Under the pieces are notes generated by a model, which ran no database searches, had not been told where the DNA came from, and saw only the letters and a program-made list of their open reading frames with translations. Positions 60,448-64,000 of a DNA stretch of 64,000 bases are shown here, in pieces; the stretch's first letter is position 1; each line of letters begins with the position of its first letter. This DNA comes from an uncultured Halieaceae bacterium (GTDB lineage: Bacteria; Pseudomonadota; Gammaproteobacteria; Pseudomonadales; Halieaceae): NCBI GenBank assembly GCA_938074045.1, contig CALJGI010000031.1, positions 1 to 64,000 on the forward strand, read 5' to 3'. The position numbers and the translations under genes were made by a program.

Positions 60448-61080
60448 ATGAGACTATTTAGCTATTGGCGTTCGTCAGCGGCGTATCGGGTGCGGATTGC
60501 ACTGAACCTGAAGGGCATCGAGTACGAGACTGTGGCATTGCATCTGCTGCAGGGCGAGCACAAGCGCGATGATTATCTGGCGCTGAATCCACTGGGCCTT
60601 GTGCCCGCCCTGGAGCTGGATGACGGGCGTGTGCTGACTCAGTCAACCGCTATTATTCAATGGCTGAACGACAGTTATCCGACACCTCCCTTTTTGCCGG
60701 AGGACAGCTTTGAGAGCGCGCGCATTATGAGCTGGGTACACACCGTCGCCTGCGATATACATCCGCTGAATAATGTAGGAGTGATGAACTTTCTCAAGGA
60801 GCCACTCGGTGTTGACCCTGAGCAGGTGCGCACCACCTGGTATCATAAATGGTTGCGGCGGGGATTTGATTCGCTGGAGACCCAGCTCACTGATGGGCCT
60901 TATTGCTATGGAGACAGCCTGACCATGGCCGATATTTACCTCGTTCCCCAGGTGTATAACGCACATCGTTTCAAATTGGATTTTTCCAACTTTCCGAGAA
61001 TTCAATCGATCTGTGATCAGTGCAATAAGCTTGACGCCTTCAAGGCGGCACAGCCAGAGAATCAACCTGACGCCGAATAG
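60448..61080 (+). CDS. maiA: maleylacetoacetate isomerase
   Basis: A 210-residue zeta-class glutathione transferase: YWRSSAAYRVRIALNLKGI (Ser-Ser-Cys-like motif, here SSAAYR), NPLGLVPALEL and QSTAIIQWL for glutathione binding, and the C-terminal domain with YCYGDSLTMADIYLVPQVYNA. It isomerises maleylacetoacetate to fumarylacetoacetate using glutathione. The usual Cys of the SSCxWRVR motif is replaced by Ala, as in some members. Last gene of the operon, 33 nt downstream of the hydrolase. Confidence 0.93.
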   Translation: MRLFSYWRSSAAYRVRIALNLKGIEYETVALHLLQGEHKRDDYLALNPLGLVPALELDDGRVLTQSTAIIQWLNDSYPTPPFLPEDSFESARIMSWVHTVACDIHPLNNVGVMNFLKEPLGVDPEQVRTTWYHKWLRRGFDSLETQLTDGPYCYGDSLTMADIYLVPQVYNAHRFKLDFSNFPRIQSICDQCNKLDAFKAAQPENQPDAE

Positions 61081-61167
61081 CAGCAACGTGATCTGGCTGG
61101 CAGGTTTATGTCGCCAAACGTTGCTGTTGCAGCATTTATAGGCGGTGGGTGCTGGTATAGTGACCCG

Positions 61168-62052
61168 ATGCAAACGCGCGATCGTACAGACCTGGTGCTA
61201 CTGGCCTCCATATGGGGGGCGTCCTATCTTTTTATGCGCATGTCCAGCGCCGAGTTTGGCCCGGTTGCCCTGATTGCTGCGCGGGTTGTTATTGCGGCAT
61301 TGGTATTGTTGCCATTTTTCCTGCGTCAAAGCAGGACTGCTGTCGCGCTCCAGCATTGGCGTCAACTGTTGGTGGTTGGCGCCATGAATTGCGCGCTGCC
61401 TTTTTGCCTGATTGCCTATTCGACTTTACACCTTAGCGCGGGTTTAGCAGGCGTTATTAATGCCAGTGCACCGCTGTTCGGGGCCATAATCGCGTCTGTC
61501 TGGCTGGGGGAACATCTCGATGGCAGTCGGCGGGTTGGCCTGTTTATCGGATTTCTCGGTGTGATGGTGCTGGCCTGGCCAACCGCCAATACAGCGCCTA
61601 ACTCATCTACATTGGCGGTTCTGGCCGCTCTGTTGGCAGCGGCCTGCTATGGGTGGGGGGCCAGTTATACCCGGCGTCACGCCAGCCATATCGACACACT
61701 GACGGCGGTTACCGGCTCTATGCTGGGCGCCAGCCTGGTATTGTTGCCATTCGCTGTTTTTATGTGGCCCACCACCGCTATTTCTGTCAGTTCCTGGCTG
61801 GCGGTCATCGGTTTGGGCGCTGTGTGTACCGGGCTTGCGTATCTGCTGTACTTCAGACTTATTTCCCGAATAGGTCCCAGTGGTGCCATTAGTGTGACCT
61901 ATCTGGTGCCGGCTTTCGCGGTGCTCTGGGGGATGTTGTTTCTGGGTGAGACGATAACCACTTCCATGGTGGTAGGAAGTGTGATTATTCTGAGTGGAAC
62001 GGCGTTGGCCACGGGCGCCATGCGATTGCCTGCCACCAAGAGCAAAACCTGA
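61168..62052 (+). CDS. EamA/DMT family transporter
   Basis: A 294-residue membrane protein with ten predicted helices in two halves. The N-terminus LVLLASIWGASYLFMRM and later LASIWGASYL-like repeats fit DMT/EamA exporters. The ATG at 61168 has a better context than the ATG at 61108. It follows maiA by 87 nt and could be part of the operon or separate. Substrate unknown; adjacency hints at efflux or uptake of aromatic or organic acids but this is weak evidence. Its stop overlaps the next ATG. Confidence 0.88.
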   Translation: MQTRDRTDLVLLASIWGASYLFMRMSSAEFGPVALIAARVVIAALVLLPFFLRQSRTAVALQHWRQLLVVGAMNCALPFCLIAYSTLHLSAGLAGVINASAPLFGAIIASVWLGEHLDGSRRVGLFIGFLGVMVLAWPTANTAPNSSTLAVLAALLAAACYGWGASYTRRHASHIDTLTAVTGSMLGASLVLLPFAVFMWPTTAISVSSWLAVIGLGAVCTGLAYLLYFRLISRIGPSGAISVTYLVPAFAVLWGMLFLGETITTSMVVGSVIILSGTALATGAMRLPATKSKT

Positions 62053-62378
62053 TGACACCAGCCCTCGAATCACTGTTACTCGTTCTCATACTAGCCACTA
62101 TTTGCCTGCAGTTTCTCGCCGCTATACGAATAAGAGAGCTGGCTTATCAGGCTGTATTGCGAGCGAGTCGGCGCGATCAGTTTCAGGTGTTGGATCAATC
62201 TGTACACCTGCGACGGCTATCGTTAAGCCGTGATAAAAACGGTCAGTGGCGAGTGTGGCGTCAATATCGATTTGATTACAGCGTGAACGGTGTGGAGAGA
62301 CAGCGGGGATTTGTCATCATGCTGGGTCGACAGTTGCAGGCGGTGATCGTATCAGATCAGGACCGTGTCATTCATTGA
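62052..62378 (+). CDS. DUF3301-like small membrane-anchored protein
   Basis: A 108-residue protein with one N-terminal helix (LLLVLILATICLQFLAAI) and a short strand-rich domain: VHLRRLSLSRDKNGQWRVWRQYRFDYSVNGVERQRG, matching the DUF3301 pattern (split here in the description; the run is interrupted at residue 20). It is typically encoded beside other small housekeeping genes in gammaproteobacteria. The ATG overlaps the EamA stop. Its 3' end overlaps the convergent next gene by 7 nt. Function unknown. Confidence 0.75.
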   Translation: MTPALESLLLVLILATICLQFLAAIRIRELAYQAVLRASRRDQFQVLDQSVHLRRLSLSRDKNGQWRVWRQYRFDYSVNGVERQRGFVIMLGRQLQAVIVSDQDRVIH

Positions 62379-62962
62379 TCTTGCTGTTTCAACTTGTCGC
62401 GAGCACGATTGAGATCTTCGCGATAATTTTCTGCATCACCGAACTCTGAGAACTCCATATAACGCTCGTGGGCGTCGCGCAGTTTTTGTGCGTGTTTTAT
62501 CGGGCACCAATACTGTTCAGTGCGAGCCAAAACCTCTCTCGCATAGGCGACTACGCTATTGCCATAGCTGCAGTAGATACAATTGAATTTCTCCACAAGA
62601 TTGAGATAGGAAAGCTGATTGCGGTCGACGATCATGTATTGCCAGCGCGGCACGATCGGCACGCCGTAGGCTCGAAAACAAATCTGCTGGTACAGAGCGA
62701 GGGTTATATCTAGCAGAGCCAGCGGTATCACCATGGCGTATATGACGGGTGCCGTAATAATGTGCATCAACCGCGCACTGGCGATGTATTGCAATAGGCT
62801 CACGCGTGAGCGGCGATGCTCCTGGGCAACCGCCTGGTCAAACTTTACCCGGCCGTTTTGAAACTGATATTTGAATTTATCGCTCAGATCATCGAGGTAA
62901 TGTTCAAGCTGATCTTCCAGTTCTCTCATTTTCTTGTATATGGCATCTATGTCAGAGTGCAT
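62372..62962 (-). CDS. conserved hypothetical protein with two membrane helices
   Basis: A 196-residue protein: a charged helix at 1-45 (MHSDIDAIYKKMRELEDQLE, DKFKYQFQNGRVKFDQAVA), two hydrophobic helices at ~64-94 (IITAPVIYAMVIPLALLDI), and a C-terminal domain with CIYCSYGN and CPIKH that could bind a metal, then a charged helix (YREDLNRARDKLK). I recall similar hypothetical proteins in marine gammaproteobacteria but cannot name a family. It is convergent with the DUF3301 gene. Upstream 62963-63078 contains no gene. Confidence 0.6.
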   Translation of the reverse strand: MHSDIDAIYKKMRELEDQLEHYLDDLSDKFKYQFQNGRVKFDQAVAQEHRRSRVSLLQYIASARLMHIITAPVIYAMVIPLALLDITLALYQQICFRAYGVPIVPRWQYMIVDRNQLSYLNLVEKFNCIYCSYGNSVVAYAREVLARTEQYWCPIKHAQKLRDAHERYMEFSEFGDAENYREDLNRARDKLKQQDQ

Positions 62963-63078
62963 ATCGGTCTCCAGATAATTGTGCGCTTACCGGTTTTCTG
63001 AACAGATAAGTATATTAGCTCTAATCTATGCCGGACCGCAGTGATTGTGTTGTTGTCTGGCCAGCTTATACTGAGGCG

Positions 63079-64000
63079 ATGACAGAGCCCATGGCCAGAC
63101 AAAAAATGCTTTTCGAGCGACTTCAGTTTCTTGGCGTCGCCGTTATTGTCTCTGTTTCATATACGGTACTTCGCGCACAGCTGAATATCGAGTACAAAGG
63201 GGCGACCTGGCAGCAGCTATACGACCTCGCGGCCGCAGTTCCCTTTGGTACCAGAGTGTTGGTGCCGCTGTTGTCCAGGCCGCTGGTCGGACTCGGATTC
63301 GATGTGATCGATGCATTTCTGGTTTGGGAGGCCGTCGCTGCATTAATGACGGTGCTCGGCATCAGACACATTGCGGCCTTGTATGCTGAGGAACGTTTTG
63401 CCCGTGTGTTGGCGCTGGCCTTTCTCTTGTTACTCCCCCTGGCTTATCTTTTGCGCTTTCGCTGGCCGATATTTTACCCCTACGACACGGCGGCATTGGC
63501 GCTGATGGTGTGGGGATTATACTGTGTGCTAAAGCATCAGTGGTGGGCGTTGTTGATTCTCACCGCATTGGGTGCGCTCAATCGCGAATCATTTGTCCTG
63601 GTGACGGCAGTGTTCTGTGTTTTGGGCATTGACCGCTTAACCCGCAGTCGCTACATCGCCCTCCTGCTCATGCAAGTTCTGGTGTATGGTGGAGTGCGAG
63701 CGCTGATCGCCCAGCTGACCATCGATAATCCCAGACCTTACGGTGGACAGCTAGCGCTGACCAACCGGGGCGAATGGAGGATGCAGGGTAATATCGATTG
63801 GTTGGCAAACGGCGAAAACTGGTTGGTGCTGCTGGCGACCCTGGGTTTTCTTCCGCTGTTTTATCTGGCGCTGCGCAGGCACATACCTCATTTTCTTCGT
63901 CGCTGGTGGTATGTAGTGTCGGCTTATCTGGTTATGTTATTTTTTGTGGGTAACTTATATGAGCCTAGAATCTTTGGTGAGGTTATGGTGCTTCTCTATG
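63079..64000 (+). CDS. polytopic membrane protein, incomplete at window end
   Basis: An open frame from ATG 63079 runs off the end (at least 307 codons). It encodes many hydrophobic helices (LLVTAVFCVLGI-like; YVVSAYLVMLFFVGNLYEPR) and an early loop with AVPFGTRVLVPLLSRPL, and PYDTAALALMVWGLY in the middle. The layout resembles GT-C-type or polysaccharide-related membrane proteins, but no specific family is certain. It starts after a 116-nt spacer behind the divergent conserved hypothetical gene. Confidence 0.7.
   Translation, partial: MTEPMARQKMLFERLQFLGVAVIVSVSYTVLRAQLNIEYKGATWQQLYDLAAAVPFGTRVLVPLLSRPLVGLGFDVIDAFLVWEAVAALMTVLGIRHIAALYAEERFARVLALAFLLLLPLAYLLRFRWPIFYPYDTAALALMVWGLYCVLKHQWWALLILTALGALNRESFVLVTAVFCVLGIDRLTRSRYIALLLMQVLVYGGVRALIAQLTIDNPRPYGGQLALTNRGEWRMQGNIDWLANGENWLVLLATLGFLPLFYLALRRHIPHFLRRWWYVVSAYLVMLFFVGNLYEPRIFGEVMVLLY

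Noticed and set aside
62372-62962. CxxC region as a rubredoxin or zinc-ribbon domain
   Set aside because: Only CIYC and a distant single Cys are present, not enough for a known metal-site pattern.

Overview
The window reads as a chromosomal segment of a marine-type gammaproteobacterium. The gene content would fit the Halieaceae/OM60-NOR5 or Cellvibrionales neighbourhood: a TonB2/TtpC-like transport operon with a DUF3450 protein, a polyhydroxyalkanoate-system protein, AmmeMemoRadiSam genes, a SoxCD-like pair and a homogentisate pathway. This taxonomic guess is an inference from gene content and moderately high GC; no rRNA or classical marker is present. Genes are densely packed, with many 1-4 nt ATGA-type overlaps. 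I see no phage, integrase, intact transposase or CRISPR array.

Layout. 1-6.1 kb: HprK-like kinase, GFA-fold enzyme and EamA exporter in one overlapping run, then a PHA-system protein, patatin, AraC regulator and a divergent diiron protein. 6.1-7.8 kb: a lone GDP-mannose 4,6-dehydratase gene lying between two inverted copies of one palindromic MITE-like element. 7.8-14.2 kb: aldehyde dehydrogenase, a membrane protein, a PhoQ/PhoP-type two-component system with PepSY and glycine-zipper proteins, and a GDPD. 14.2-19.8 kb: VWA protein with MoxR ATPase, MoaA, an SLC13 transporter and a peroxiredoxin. 20-25.6 kb: AsmA-like protein, Sel1/SPOR protein, and the AmmeMemoRadiSam pair (a MEMO-AMMECR1 fusion divergent from its radical SAM partner). 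26-31.6 kb: DUF4956 protein with a Shelph-type phosphatase, a CotH-like protein, and a partly decayed regulatory block (GAF remnant, STAS protein, sigma factor, anti-sigma-like protein, PrsW remnant). 31.7-35.7 kb: cytochrome c with SoxC-like molybdoenzyme, kynureninase, SDR. 35.9-40.9 kb: six-gene minus-strand DUF3450-TtpC-ExbB-ExbD-TonB-TPR operon. 41-44.7 kb: a gene-poor stretch with a secreted repeat-containing protein, a eukaryote-like SET-domain protein and tRNA-Thr(CGU). 44.8-51.5 kb: large membrane beta-propeller protein, decayed cyclase/TPR remnant, Nat-type ABC exporter, alpha/beta hydrolase and GNAT. 51.6-57.5 kb: PQQ-type sugar dehydrogenase, glutamine-synthetase-like ligase, iron alcohol dehydrogenase, FkbM methyltransferase and a polytopic membrane protein in one overlapping run. 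57.4-61.1 kb: MarR regulator divergent from hmgA-fah-maiA (tyrosine/homogentisate degradation) with a clear promoter and operator. 61.2-64 kb: EamA transporter, DUF3301 protein, a conserved hypothetical, and a membrane protein running off the end.

Most striking non-coding signal: a 25-nt perfect palindrome (core GGGGTCTGACCCC flanked by A and T runs) with full or degenerate copies at five places, four of them exactly at gene 3' ends, where they supply or overlap stop codons and in one case encode the peptide KKGSDPFF in frame. The second is the inverted MITE pair around gmd. The best candidates for under-described biology are the SET-domain protein beside tRNA-Thr, the MEMO-AMMECR1 fusion with its radical SAM partner, and the half-decayed partner-switching/sigma/anti-sigma/PrsW block.
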